The notes beneath the pieces were generated by a model. The model searched no databases. It was not told where the DNA came from and saw nothing but the letters and a program-made list of their open reading frames with translations. From Chryseobacterium ginsenosidimutans (GTDB lineage Bacteria > Bacteroidota > Bacteroidia > Flavobacteriales > Weeksellaceae): 64,000 nucleotides of DNA. The position numbers were made by a program, and so were the translations under genes. Below are positions 51,385 through 60,144 of the stretch, one piece after another. Within the stretch, counting starts at the first letter, position 1. Each line of letters opens with the position of its first letter. Where the stretch lies: assembly GCF_024807225.1 (NCBI RefSeq), contig NZ_JANUCO010000001.1, positions 496,001 to 560,000 of the forward strand, written 5' to 3'.

Positions 51385-52500
51385 ATGTCTAAGGAATTAA
51401 CGAAAGAACAGCTTTTGAAAAACATTTCTGCATTATTGGAAGATGCAAGAAATAGAGTTGTTGTAGCCGTTAATCAGACCATTGTTCTTACGTATTTCGA
51501 AATTGGCAGAATGATTGTCGAGGACGAGCAAAATGGAGAAAATCGAGCTGAATATGGTAAAAAACTTTTGAAAGATCTGTCAGTTCATCTGACAGATAGA
51601 TTTGGAAAAGGCTTTTCTGTAGAAAATCTTGATAGAATGCGATTTTTCTATAAAACTTATTCTGAACAAATTTCGTCAACACCGTTGACGAATTCTTCAA
51701 ATCCAATTTCCGAAACACTGTCTCGGAAATCTCAAAACTCAATGGGTAAAGTGTCTGATGTTTTTCAAATTCCGCAGACACCATCTGCGAAATTCAATCT
51801 TTCATGGTCGCATTATTTGAAATTAATGCGTATAAAAGATATTGGGGAACGAAAATTCTACGAAATTGAAAGTTTCAAAAATAATTGGAGCTTAAGAGAA
51901 TTGCAAAGACAGTACGACTCCGCTTTATATACAAGATTATCTTTAAGTAAAAATAAAGAAGAAATTCTTCAACTTTCTGAGAAAGGTCAGATTTTGGAAA
52001 AGCCAAAAGATCTCATCAAAGATCCTTACATTTTGGAATTTCTTGGTCTATCTGAAAAAGCAAATTACTCCGAAAATGAACTGGAATCTGAATTAATAGA
52101 TAAATTAGAACATTTTCTGTTAGAATTAGGGACAGGTTTTACATTTGTTGCAAGACAAAACAGAATAACGTTCGAAGAAAAGCATTTTAAAATAGATTTG
52201 GTTTTTTACAACAGAATTTTAAAATGTTTTGTATTAATTGATTTAAAAATCGGCGAACTGAAACATCAGGATATTGGGCAAATGCAGATGTACGTTAATT
52301 TTTATGACCGTGAAATAAAATTAAACGACGAGAACAAAACAATAGGAATTATACTCTGTCAGGATAAAAGTGAAGCGTTGGTGCGATATACTTTGCCGGA
52401 AGATAATGAGCAGATTTTTGCAAGCAAATATTTTACGGTATTGCCAACTAAAGAAGATTTTATTAACATTTTAAACTCAGACAATGGAAAAATTTCATAA
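51385..52500 (+). CDS. DUF1016/YhcG-type PDDEXK nuclease protein
   Basis: 371 residues. The N-terminal DUF1016 domain (about 1-95, TYFEIGRMIVEDEQ...FGKGFSVENLDRMRFFYKTY) is followed by a variable Ser/Thr-rich linker and a C-terminal PDDEXK nuclease core: FKIDLVFYNRILKCFVLIDLKIG, with the D and the D-x-K visible. Such proteins are often mobile or near restriction systems; this one stands alone. It starts 3 bp after miaB. Its DNA has four inverted repeats in or near the linker, listed separately. Confidence 0.85.
   Translation: MSKELTKEQLLKNISALLEDARNRVVVAVNQTIVLTYFEIGRMIVEDEQNGENRAEYGKKLLKDLSVHLTDRFGKGFSVENLDRMRFFYKTYSEQISSTPLTNSSNPISETLSRKSQNSMGKVSDVFQIPQTPSAKFNLSWSHYLKLMRIKDIGERKFYEIESFKNNWSLRELQRQYDSALYTRLSLSKNKEEILQLSEKGQILEKPKDLIKDPYILEFLGLSEKANYSENELESELIDKLEHFLLELGTGFTFVARQNRITFEEKHFKIDLVFYNRILKCFVLIDLKIGELKHQDIGQMQMYVNFYDREIKLNDENKTIGIILCQDKSEALVRYTLPEDNEQIFASKYFTVLPTKEDFINILNSDNGKIS
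51575..51597. repeat. In-frame inverted repeat 1 in the DUF1016 gene
   Basis: ATCTGTCAG / CTGACAGAT, 9-bp perfect arms with a 5-nt loop, inside the coding sequence of the N-terminal domain. Confidence 0.7.
51672..51791. repeat. Chain of three in-frame inverted repeats in the DUF1016 linker
   Basis: Three hairpin-forming inverted repeats in a row: TTCGTCAAC / GTTGACGAA (51672-51692, loop ACC), ATTTCCGA / TCGGAAAT (51706-51730) and CGCAGA / TCTGCG (51773-51789) with flanking AATT. They cover the Ser/Thr-rich linker between the DUF1016 domain and the nuclease and keep the frame open. They resemble small palindromic insertions, but no single repeat unit is shared exactly among them. Confidence 0.6.
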
Positions 52501-52915
52501 ATATTGCCTAAGTGTATTGTTGGTAATAATCTGCAGCAATATCTCCGCGCAGGTAAGCAACGGATCTATCAAAAGTGAAGATTGCAAACAGCTGTATGAT
52601 ATTTATAACCGAATTTTAGGTCATGAATGTGAAGCTTCACAAGAGTTTTGTTTAAAGGATGCGCCGATCCGCAATTTTGCCATTGGTCACAAACAAAATG
52701 CGATTGATCTTATTGAGAAATTCTTCTCAGGAAAACAACAAAACAATTCTTATAAAAATAAATCCGAAGCAGATTTTTCTGAAAAAGAAAAACACAATCA
52801 GCTTCTGAAAAATTTCGAGAAAAATAGTAAAGAAAGTCTCTTTGCTGATATTTTATATTTTAAAACTAAAGTTTCAAAAGTCAGAAATAAAGATTATTTA
52901 AGCATAATCGGTTAA
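52484..52915 (+). CDS. Secreted hypothetical protein
   Basis: 143 residues with a signal peptide (CLSVLLVIICSNISAQ) and a mostly helical, lysine-rich mature part. Four Cys are in the mature region (C34, C49, C57 and nearby), suggesting disulfides. The start overlaps the DUF1016 gene by 17 bp. It lies between that gene and the sigma-54 regulator. I do not recognise the family. Confidence 0.55.
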   Translation: MEKFHKYCLSVLLVIICSNISAQVSNGSIKSEDCKQLYDIYNRILGHECEASQEFCLKDAPIRNFAIGHKQNAIDLIEKFFSGKQQNNSYKNKSEADFSEKEKHNQLLKNFEKNSKESLFADILYFKTKVSKVRNKDYLSIIG

Positions 52916-53011
52916 TTATTATAAAGATAAAATTAAAATCATTCTTAACAAATTAACTCAACTTCTACAGATGAAAATTAAAACTGTAGAAAAATAATCT
53001 AAAACTTACTT

Positions 53012-54301
53012 ATGAGCAGCGAGCTACAAAATATAAAAAACCGTTTCGGAATTATCGGAAATTTTCCAGCCTTAAACCGAGCATTAGAAAAATCGATTCA
53101 GGTGGCACCAACAGATATTTCAGTCCTTGTGATTGGAGAAAGTGGTGTTGGTAAAGAATTTATTCCGAAAATCATTCACTCAGAATCAAAAAGAAAACAT
53201 CAGCCGTACATCGTCGTAAACTGTGGAGCCATTCCGGAAGGAACGATCGATTCCGAATTATTCGGGCACGAGAAAGGCGCTTTTACAGGAGCTACAGCAA
53301 CCAGAAAAGGATATTTTGAAGTCGCAGATGGTGGAACAATCTTTCTTGATGAGGTGGGGGAATTGCCTTTGCAGACGCAGGTTCGTTTGTTGAGAGTTTT
53401 GGAAAGCGGTGAATTCATGAAGGTAGGTTCTTCACAGGTTCAGAAAACGAATGTGAGAATCGTGGCGGCAACCAATGTGAATATGATGAAGGCAATTCAT
53501 GACGGAAGATTCCGGGAAGATTTGTTTTATCGTCTGAATACGGTACAGATTGATATGCCGGCTTTGAGAGAAAGAAAAGGTGATATTCATTTATTATTCA
53601 GAAAATTCGCGATAGATTTTGCCGAAAAATACAGAATGCCGGAGCTGGAATTGGAACCAGGAGCCGTTCATTATGTAGAAAATTACACTTTTCCCGGAAA
53701 TGTACGTCAATTAAGAAATTTGGTTGAACAAATGACGGTTGTTGAAAGAAATAGACACGTTACCGTAGAAAAATTAGCCGAATATATCCCGATGGAAACC
53801 CATCTTCCGATGGTGGTAAATACACCGAATTCTCAAAAACAAAGTGATTTTGGCAGTGAAAGAGAAATTATGTATAAAATTCTCTTCGACATGCGAAACG
53901 ATATTAATGATTTAAAATCCTTAACTTCGGAATTGATAAAAAATCGCGGAAATTCTGATCTGAGCAATCAGGAGAAAAATTTAATCAACAGGATTTATAC
54001 TCCAGAGCCTCAGCAGAATACAGCTCCAAATTCTTTACTGTATTTTGAAGATAATAGTAATAATCAGACGGTTCAGACTCCAACGATTATTTCGAGTCCT
54101 GAAGACAGCTATGAAGATTTTGAAGATATTGAAATTGAAGAAAACAGACCAGAATCTTTATCTCTTCAGAATAATGAAAAGGATTTGATTATCAAAGCTT
54201 TAGAAAAACATAAAGGAAGAAGAAATAAAGCGGCAGATGAATTAGGAATTTCACAAAGAACATTGTACAGAAAAATAAAACAATATAACTTAGAAGAATA
54301 A
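53012..54301 (+). CDS. Sigma-54-dependent transcriptional activator
   Basis: 429 residues. There is no N-terminal receiver or sensor domain. The AAA+ core begins near residue 10, with Walker A GESGVGKE (42-49), the GAFTGA sigma-54 contact loop at 89-94 and R-finger LVEQMTV context. An acidic linker follows (about 290-390), then a Fis-type HTH (ALEKHKGRRNKAADELGISQRTLYRKIKQ) at the C-terminus. The absence of an input domain suggests control by level or by a partner. It is followed after 17 bp by a membrane protein and then lptE. Confidence 0.9.
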   Translation: MSSELQNIKNRFGIIGNFPALNRALEKSIQVAPTDISVLVIGESGVGKEFIPKIIHSESKRKHQPYIVVNCGAIPEGTIDSELFGHEKGAFTGATATRKGYFEVADGGTIFLDEVGELPLQTQVRLLRVLESGEFMKVGSSQVQKTNVRIVAATNVNMMKAIHDGRFREDLFYRLNTVQIDMPALRERKGDIHLLFRKFAIDFAEKYRMPELELEPGAVHYVENYTFPGNVRQLRNLVEQMTVVERNRHVTVEKLAEYIPMETHLPMVVNTPNSQKQSDFGSEREIMYKILFDMRNDINDLKSLTSELIKNRGNSDLSNQEKNLINRIYTPEPQQNTAPNSLLYFEDNSNNQTVQTPTIISSPEDSYEDFEDIEIEENRPESLSLQNNEKDLIIKALEKHKGRRNKAADELGISQRTLYRKIKQYNLEE

Positions 54302-54318
54302 ACTAAAAAAATTAAATT

Positions 54319-55014
54319 ATGATGAAAATTAATGCGAAGCCGGTCAATTTTAAAATGGGAGAATATATCAGCAACGGATATGAGTTTCTGAAAAGTAATT
54401 TCGGAAGCCTGTTTGGAGCATTTTTATTGACCATGTTGATGTCAATTATTCCTTTCTGCGGTCTTTTGGCTCTCGGGAATTTTTACAAATATTGTAGAGA
54501 TTTAAAAGCAGGAAAAAATGTAAGTGCAGGAGATATTTTCAATTTTGACGATTTTTCACCATATTTAATATTACAATTAATTATTTTAGGGGGAGTTATT
54601 GCCATCTATATTCCTTTAATGATCATAATGCTTATTTCAGGTGGTTTTTCAGAAGATCCTTCTCCAATGGCTTCAGTAATTATGGTTCCTTACATTATTG
54701 CTGTTTACATTGGCGTTTTTGTGGTTGTTTTAAAAGGATTTTATATTCCTGCATTGATCTCTCTGGGAGGAGTAAAAGATATCAAAACAGCTTGGAAGAT
54801 GTCTTTGCCAATGACAAAAGGTAATTTGTTAACAATATTTTTATACTCACTTGTTATTGCAATTCTTGGGCAACTGGGAATTATAGCTTGTTTTATTGGA
54901 GTTATTTTTACTTTACCATTGGTTTATACGTCTCATTATTTTGCTTATGAAGATGCAATGCAACAGGTTATGCACGACGAAATACAAGAAATCGGAACTA
55001 AAAATGAATTTTAA
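54319..55014 (+). CDS. Polytopic membrane protein, paralogue of 12778 and 13575
   Basis: 231 residues with about six hydrophobic segments. MGEYISNGYEFLKSNFGSLFGAFLLTML opens it, and GGVKDIKTAWKMSLPMTKGN is the segment shared with the gene at 13575. No catalytic motifs are seen. It overlaps lptE by 11 bases, so it is transcribed with that gene and possibly serves envelope biogenesis. The family assignment (DUF975-like) is inference. Confidence 0.65.
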   Translation: MMKINAKPVNFKMGEYISNGYEFLKSNFGSLFGAFLLTMLMSIIPFCGLLALGNFYKYCRDLKAGKNVSAGDIFNFDDFSPYLILQLIILGGVIAIYIPLMIIMLISGGFSEDPSPMASVIMVPYIIAVYIGVFVVVLKGFYIPALISLGGVKDIKTAWKMSLPMTKGNLLTIFLYSLVIAILGQLGIIACFIGVIFTLPLVYTSHYFAYEDAMQQVMHDEIQEIGTKNEF

Positions 55015-55556
55015 GATTAAAAATATCAACATCAGACAACCAAAATTCTGGTTGTTATTATTATGTTTAGGAGTTTTAAACTCTTGTTACAGCTTTACCG
55101 GTTCGTCTCTTAAAGATGAAAAAACGATACAGATCAACGAATTTCCAAACAATGCGGCTTTGGTGAATCCTACATTGGCACAGCAGTTTTCAACAGATAT
55201 TCAGAATCGTTTTTTACAGAGAACAACTTTAAAAGGAACAAAAGAAAATCCTGATATTCTGGTGGAAGGAGAGATTACAGATTACTCTATAACACCGACG
55301 ACGATTGGTTTCTACTACGACAACGAATCAAAATACGGGAGGGATAGTAAACGAATCTCAAAATAAACTGACAATCACGGTGAAAGTGCATTACGAAAAC
55401 AAAATTCATCCGGATTCCAGTTTCGACAGATCATATTCTGACGAGGCGGTATTCAACAGCAATCTTTCGCAGTCTGAGATCGAAACTTCTCAGGTGAAAA
55501 TTGCAACGGACAGAATTATAAACAAGATATTTAACGATATTGTAGCGAATTGGTAA
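55004..55556 (+). pseudogene. lptE: LptE-like LPS assembly lipoprotein, one-base frameshift
   Basis: Corrected length about 184 residues. The lipobox LNSC (VLNSCYSFTG, Cys near 24) marks an outer-membrane lipoprotein; FLQRTTLKGTKENPDILVEGEITDYSITPT is the LptE-like core. The frame breaks at 55308-55312 (GTTTC); with GTTC it continues as GSTTTTNQNTGGIVNESQ. LptE plugs the LptD barrel to put lipopolysaccharide on the cell surface. The gene is essential in most Gram-negatives, so a real null is unlikely. The start at 55004 overlaps the membrane-protein gene. Confidence 0.8.
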
Positions 55557-55557
55557 G

Positions 55558-57865
55558 ATGAATCATAGAGTTTTAGAATTATTAAAGACCCCAAAAAACA
55601 TTCAATCAGAGGATATTGATCTTCTGAAAGAGGAAATTAATTCTTTTCCCTATGTTCAGAATATCAGAGCTTTATATTTGTATGGAGTGCATTTGTATGA
55701 TAGAGACAATTATCAGAAGGTGCTTTCTACAACGGCTGCTTATACGACGGATAAGAAGATTTTATATCAATTAATTAACGGTAAAATTCAGGAGCGACCA
55801 AAGCCGGAAATAAAGCCTGAAATGGTGAAGGAAAAGAGTATTCCTAAAGAAAATCCGCTTTCACTTTTACAAAAATCGAAAGCTTCAGGTTTTCCGATTA
55901 AAAGAGAAGAAGTTCCTGTTGCGGAGGTTCAGCCTGAAATTTTGGAAGAACCTAAAGAGAAAGTTCCTGAAAGAAAGCTGGAAAACTATATTCTTCCGGC
56001 TCCAAAGCAAGAAATTAAACATCTGTATGTAGATGGAGAGCGCAACAGAATTTTATTTGAGGGTGAAGAAAACTTCCTTGATGATGAGGATGTTGAAAGA
56101 ATTGATCTTGAATCAACACTAGAATCCGGATCTATCGTTACTCAAAAAATTGAGAAAAAGCAAGAACCGATTAACGCAGAAGAGAATATTCAGGAAGAAG
56201 AAACTCCAACTGAAAATAAAGAGGCGGAAGTTGTTGACGAAATTCAAGAATTCACTCCCGAAACAGTTATTGAAGAAGAAAAAATAACTTCTGAACCTGA
56301 AAAAGAAGAAATTCTAAATGAATCAGACGTAAGTTTTCATGAAACAGAATCTTTGGATGATGAGATTGAAAATGCGGGTGATGAAGTTCAAGAAGAGGTT
56401 ACAGAATCTAAAACTGTTGTTGATGAATCAGAAAATTTAGGTTTAAATAAAACAGAGGAAACAGCAGAATTCACCTCCGAAACAGTTATTGAAGAAGAAA
56501 AAATAACTTCTGAACCTGAAAAAGAAGAAATTCTAAATAAATCAGACGTAAGTTTCCATGAAACAGAATCTTTGGATACTGAGATTGAAGATGCTGGAAA
56601 TGAAGTTCAAGAAGAGGTTGCAGAATCTGAAACTGTTGTTGATAAATCTGAAAATTCAGATACAAATAAGACAGCAGAATTTACTCCTGAAAAAATCATT
56701 AATGAAGATCAGATTTCATCCGAAAAAGAAGAAAAATCTGTTCAGGATGAATCAGAATTAAGTTTCCACGGTATGGAATCTTTCTTGCCGGAAGTGAAAA
56801 TTCAAGTGAATAATTCGGAAGAAGCTTTATCTGAAACTCCTCAATCAATCATCAATAAGCACGAAGATGAAATGCGTCGTTTGATTGAAGAGGTTGAGAA
56901 AAAAATGAAAGAAAAGGCTGTTTCAGAAAAAAATAAAGAAGAAGAGCCCGAAAATACAAGTCATGATATCAGTTTTGCGGAAACTCAAAGTTTTGAGGTG
57001 AAGCCAACTGAACCTGAAGTTAAAGAAGAGAGTAACGAAGAAAGCTCAACTGAAGAAGTTCAGATTGAAACAGTTGAAGCACCGCAAGCAGAACAGATTT
57101 CAGAAGAACCAACAGACATAAAATCTGCTTGGAAACCAATGTCTCTGGAATCAAATGTGCCTGATTCTTTGCTTCATAAACCTGTGGAAATTCCTCAGCC
57201 AAAAGTAGATGATAAAGCTCAAAAAATAGAAGTTTCTCAAACGGAAACTCAAAAAAGAAAAGGCTTTTTAGATAGGATAAAAGAAGTTGATGAGTCGGAT
57301 GAAGAACAAAACGATGAAGAAACACCAAAATCTGTTGATGAAAACAGAGAAAACGGTAGGGTGATGAATGTATCTTTCTTTGGAGCAGATATTTTAAAAT
57401 GGAATGTAGCAGAGTCGAAAAAAGAAGAGGAGAAAGTGGAAATTAAGGAGGAGATTAAAGAAAATCCGGTTCAGAAAACAGTTACGAATTCCATTAATAG
57501 TAATATTCCGGGATTTATCAATACATGGCAAAGTTGGCTTAAAATCGACAGAAACCGATGATGTTGAAGAAGTAGAAGAAGTTCCGAAGGAAAAGATAGA
57601 GTTAAAAAATAAGGTTATTGAAAACTTTATTGAAACGAATCCCAGAATCAGTCAGCTGAAAGATGAAGTTTCATTTGTGGTGAAAGAGAAAAACGATGAT
57701 ATTTCGCACTTAATGACAGAAACTTTGGCGAATCTTTATTTCGAACAGAAATTATATACAAAAGCCATTAAAGCATTCGAAACCCTGATCAAAAAAATTC
57801 CCGAAAAGAAAGAATATTTTGAAGGAAAAATTCAGGAAATAAAAGATTTTAGAACTAAAGGATAA
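55558..57865 (+). pseudogene. Large acidic repeat protein with TPR-like end, one-base frameshift
   Basis: Corrected length about 769 residues. An N-terminal helical part (about 1-75) is followed by a very acidic low-complexity region with E/D about one residue in three. It includes two tandem copies of a 70-73-residue unit (56248-56466 and 56467-56676), then a short partial third. The C-terminal helical part (ETLANLYFEQKLYTKAIKAFETLIKK) looks like TPR. The frame breaks at 57551-57555 (GAAAC); with GAAC it reads KIDRTDDVEEVEEV. The function is unknown. It follows lptE in one transcript. Confidence 0.65.
56248..56790 (+). repeat. Tandem coding repeat in the acidic protein
   Basis: Two units of 219 and 210 nt beginning GAATTCAC(C/T)(C/T)CC GAA ACAGTTATTGAAGAAGAA are mostly identical, with a few substitutions that change charge. 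A partial third starts at 56677. The slippage-prone repeat probably varies in copy number between strains. Confidence 0.75.
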
Positions 57866-57870
57866 AGTAT

Positions 57871-58062
57871 ATGAATTTATTATCAATTACACCCTTTCAA
57901 ATACTGTTTGCTGCGATTGCAATAATTGTATTATATATTTCAGCGATCATGATTTTATTTAAAACAAAATCGGGTATTTTACCTTATCTCGCATTAATTC
58001 TTTTTCCGATACTCGGTCCTTTAGGAATCGTATTTGGAAATTATACTAAGAAAATAAAATAG
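57871..58062 (+). CDS. Small membrane protein with PLD-N-like segment
   Basis: 63 residues with two membrane segments (about 8-28 and 36-55). KSGILPYLALILFPILGPLGIVFG resembles the phospholipase D nuclease N-terminal (PLDc_N) domain, here without the nuclease. It starts 5 bp after the acidic protein stop and ends in a strong terminator shared with the DUF4126 gene. Confidence 0.6.
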   Translation: MNLLSITPFQILFAAIAIIVLYISAIMILFKTKSGILPYLALILFPILGPLGIVFGNYTKKIK

Positions 58063-58091
58063 AAACGGGCGGAAATTTTTTCCGCCCGTTT
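58063..58091. terminator. Strong bidirectional terminator
   Basis: A perfect 13-bp stem with arms AAACGGGCGGAAA (58063-58075) and its complement (58079-58091) around TTT, followed by T runs on both strands. It separates two convergent genes. Confidence 0.9.
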
Positions 58092-58095
58092 TTTA

Positions 58096-58704
58096 TTAAA
58101 TCTGATTAATTACATCCTTTTTCTTCCTGAATTTTCGCCATATTTTTCTACCGAAGAATATCATTAATACAACAACACCAATGGCGCAAATCGCTGCAAT
58201 AAGAGGAGCTACCATTGCTAAAATAGCCATAATTCCTGCTCCGGCTGTTTCGGCTGTTCCGACGACAGAATTTCCCAATCCACCTGTTGTTGCGGTGGAA
58301 GCTGCCCGAAGTCCTGCAAACCCTGAGCTTATCGTTGCTGCCGTTCCACCACCTGCAATCAATGCTAAAGCCCATTGCGGGAATGTTCCCAAATCTGCAA
58401 ACTGACTTGCAAATAATACCGAACCCGCAATTGTCGCCATCGGAACAGCAATAGTGTCCAATAGATGATCGATAAAAGGCAGGTAATAGGCTAAAATTTC
58501 CACGATCGTTGCAATTCCTGTGGTAATGAGTGTCGGAAGTCCGGCAAGCCATTCAAAGCTCTCATTCATCGGAATCCAGTGGAGGTATGAAGCCAAGCTC
58601 ACGGCAAACATCGGTAGAAATACCCTGAAACCGCTTGCTGCAGCCAAACCAATGCCGATAAATGCACTCAGTAGATAAGGTAAATAGGGAAGATTGTCTA
58701 ACAT
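58096..58704 (-). CDS. DUF4126 family membrane protein
   Basis: 202 residues with about six hydrophobic segments and many Gly/Ala residues (LSAFIGIGLAAASGFRVFLPMFAVSL; ALIAGGGTAATISSGFAGLRAASTATTGGLGN). This is the DUF4126 pattern, a family of unknown function found in many bacteria. It ends in a basic tail (FGRKIWRKFRKKKD). It is convergent with the PLD-N-like gene. Confidence 0.8.
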   Translation of the reverse strand: MLDNLPYLPYLLSAFIGIGLAAASGFRVFLPMFAVSLASYLHWIPMNESFEWLAGLPTLITTGIATIVEILAYYLPFIDHLLDTIAVPMATIAGSVLFASQFADLGTFPQWALALIAGGGTAATISSGFAGLRAASTATTGGLGNSVVGTAETAGAGIMAILAMVAPLIAAICAIGVVVLMIFFGRKIWRKFRKKKDVINQI

Positions 58705-58795
58705 TTTGATTTTCAGATTTATTGTTTTCCCTAAAGTTACAAAAATTTATATTCTCATAAATTCTCTCAAAAACTATCAAGAAAATATTTTCAAA

Positions 58796-58890
58796 CATCT
58801 GTGCAAATCCGTGAAATCCGTGGGAAAAAAGAAAAATCAGCGAGAGAAAAATTTCAACGACAGATTTCCACAAATATCCACAGATTTTTG
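58796..58890. repeat. Dispersed palindromic intergenic repeat, copy 3
   Basis: CATCTGTGCAAATCCGTGAA followed by ATCCGTGGGAA at 58796-58826 matches the right arm of copies 2 and 4. CAGATTTCCACAAATATCC plus ACAGATT at 58861-58887 is the partly degraded inverted arm. It lies between DUF4126 and rnpA. Confidence 0.6.
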
Positions 58891-58927
58891 CGTCTTATTT
58901 AAAAGATTTCATTAATCGAAAAAAAAA

Positions 58928-59302
58928 TTAAGGTTTTTTCTGAGCCTGACAAAATTTAATAAATTGTGCTTCCACATCTTGAAATTTTTCCGGCATTTCC
59001 GGAGAAGCCCAAAAAAGCATTGCCGCTGTTTTATCTCCGAAAGCTTCTGTAAACAGGTCTTTATTCAGTCGGTAACATTCGCGCAAAAGCCTTTTGATAC
59101 GATTTCTGTGAACCGCTTTTTTGAAATATTTTTTAGAAACTGCAACGGCGAATTTTGTGCTTTCAACAGGGGTTGCAGGTTTGTTTTTAAGGATAATAAT
59201 TCTCAAATTCCCACTCGTTCTCCATTTACCTTTTTCGAAAAGTAAAGAGATCTCTGTATTTTTTTTGAGTTTTTCGGCTCTGGGATATTTGAAATTTGTC
59301 AT
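58928..59302 (-). CDS. rnpA: RnpA, ribonuclease P protein component
   Basis: 124 residues, the usual size. The RNR motif block VSKKYFKKAVHRNRIKRLLRECYRLN at about 55-80 is present. The protein helps the catalytic RNA process the 5' end of tRNA. It is usually next to rpmH and dnaA in other phyla; neither is here, and it lies between DUF4126 and tcdA. Confidence 0.95.
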   Translation of the reverse strand: MTNFKYPRAEKLKKNTEISLLFEKGKWRTSGNLRIIILKNKPATPVESTKFAVAVSKKYFKKAVHRNRIKRLLRECYRLNKDLFTEAFGDKTAAMLFWASPEMPEKFQDVEAQFIKFCQAQKKP

Positions 59303-59337
59303 TTACGGAGTGTAAATATAGTCTTATTTTAACTTTC

Positions 59338-59411
59338 TTCCACAGACTTCACAGATTTACACGGAAAAATTAAACATAATCATCTGTGCTAATCTGTGAA
59401 ATTTGTGGGAA
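59338..59411. repeat. Dispersed palindromic intergenic repeat, copy 4
   Basis: TTCCACAGACTTCACAGATT on the left and CATCTGTGCTAATCTGTGAA plus ATTTGTGGGAA on the right form an imperfect hairpin; the right arm matches copies 2 and 3. It sits between rnpA and tcdA. Confidence 0.65.
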
Positions 59412-59415
59412 TATT

Positions 59416-60144
59416 TTAATCTTCTTTTTCCAGTAAATGATTAATCACTTCAGAAGCCGTGTACAATCCGAAAATGGCAGGCATATAGCTTATCGTTCCG
59501 TAGAAAGATCTTTTGTAATTGGTTCCGTCGGTCATTTTCAGGCTGTCTTCATCCTGAATATCATTGGCAAAAACACAACGAACACCTTTATCGATTTTCA
59601 CTTTTTTAAGCCTTTTTCTTACCTGTCTTGCAAGGTGGCAATGTTCTGTTTTGCTGATGTCTCTTACCATCACTTTGCTTGGGTCGGTTTTTCCGCCGGC
59701 TCCCATTGAGCTTACGATTTTTATCCTTCTTCTTTTAGCAGCAATAATTAAACTCAACTTTGGAGTCACACTGTCGATACAATCCAAAACATAGTCGAAT
59801 TTTGCAGAATCCAGAACTTCATCCATTCTTTCGGGATTTAGAAACTCATTGATTTTGGTTAAATTAAGATCCGGATTAATATCTAAAAGTCTTTCGGCAA
59901 CAACTTCTACTTTATGTTTTCCAACGGTGGAGCGTAAAGCGGGTAACTGTCTGTTAATGTTGGTGATATCAACGGTGTCGCCGTCTACAATCGTCATCGT
60001 TCCAACTCCGGCTCTTGCCAGAAATTCGGCTGCAAAAGAACCGACTCCACCCAAACCGACAACCAAAACCGTCGCTTTATTCAATTTTTCCAACCCTTCT
60101 TCCTTTACCAGAAGTTCCGTTCTTTCCAACCAGTATTTATCCAT
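59416..60144 (-). CDS. tcdA: TcdA, tRNA threonylcarbamoyladenosine dehydratase
   Basis: 242 residues. The N-terminal E1-like Rossmann motif GLGGVGS (about 30-36) follows a helix (ERTELLVKEEGLEKLNKATVLV). Further motifs are VDGDTVDITNINRQ and YVLDCIDSVTPKLSLI. It cyclises t6A37 of tRNA to ct6A with ATP. There is no CsdA/CsdE neighbour. It overlaps the TatD gene by 8 bases, so they share a transcript. Confidence 0.92.
   Translation of the reverse strand: MDKYWLERTELLVKEEGLEKLNKATVLVVGLGGVGSFAAEFLARAGVGTMTIVDGDTVDITNINRQLPALRSTVGKHKVEVVAERLLDINPDLNLTKINEFLNPERMDEVLDSAKFDYVLDCIDSVTPKLSLIIAAKRRRIKIVSSMGAGGKTDPSKVMVRDISKTEHCHLARQVRKRLKKVKIDKGVRCVFANDIQDEDSLKMTDGTNYKRSFYGTISYMPAIFGLYTASEVINHLLEKED

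Noticed and set aside
51672..51791. CRISPR array
   Set aside because: The inverted repeats have different sequences and no regular spacers, and they lie inside an open reading frame with no cas genes near.
56248..56790. CRISPR or non-coding tandem repeat
   Set aside because: The units of 210-219 nt are in frame and encode an acidic protein repeat.
15950..57555. Programmed ribosomal frameshifting at the GAAAC sites
   Set aside because: The sites occur in both orientations and in different codon phases relative to the frame, with no shared slippery heptamer or downstream structure. They occur in unrelated genes, including lysA and lptE.
58928..59302. Replication origin near rnpA
   Set aside because: No dnaA, rpmH, DnaA-box cluster or gidA is present; rnpA alone does not mark oriC.
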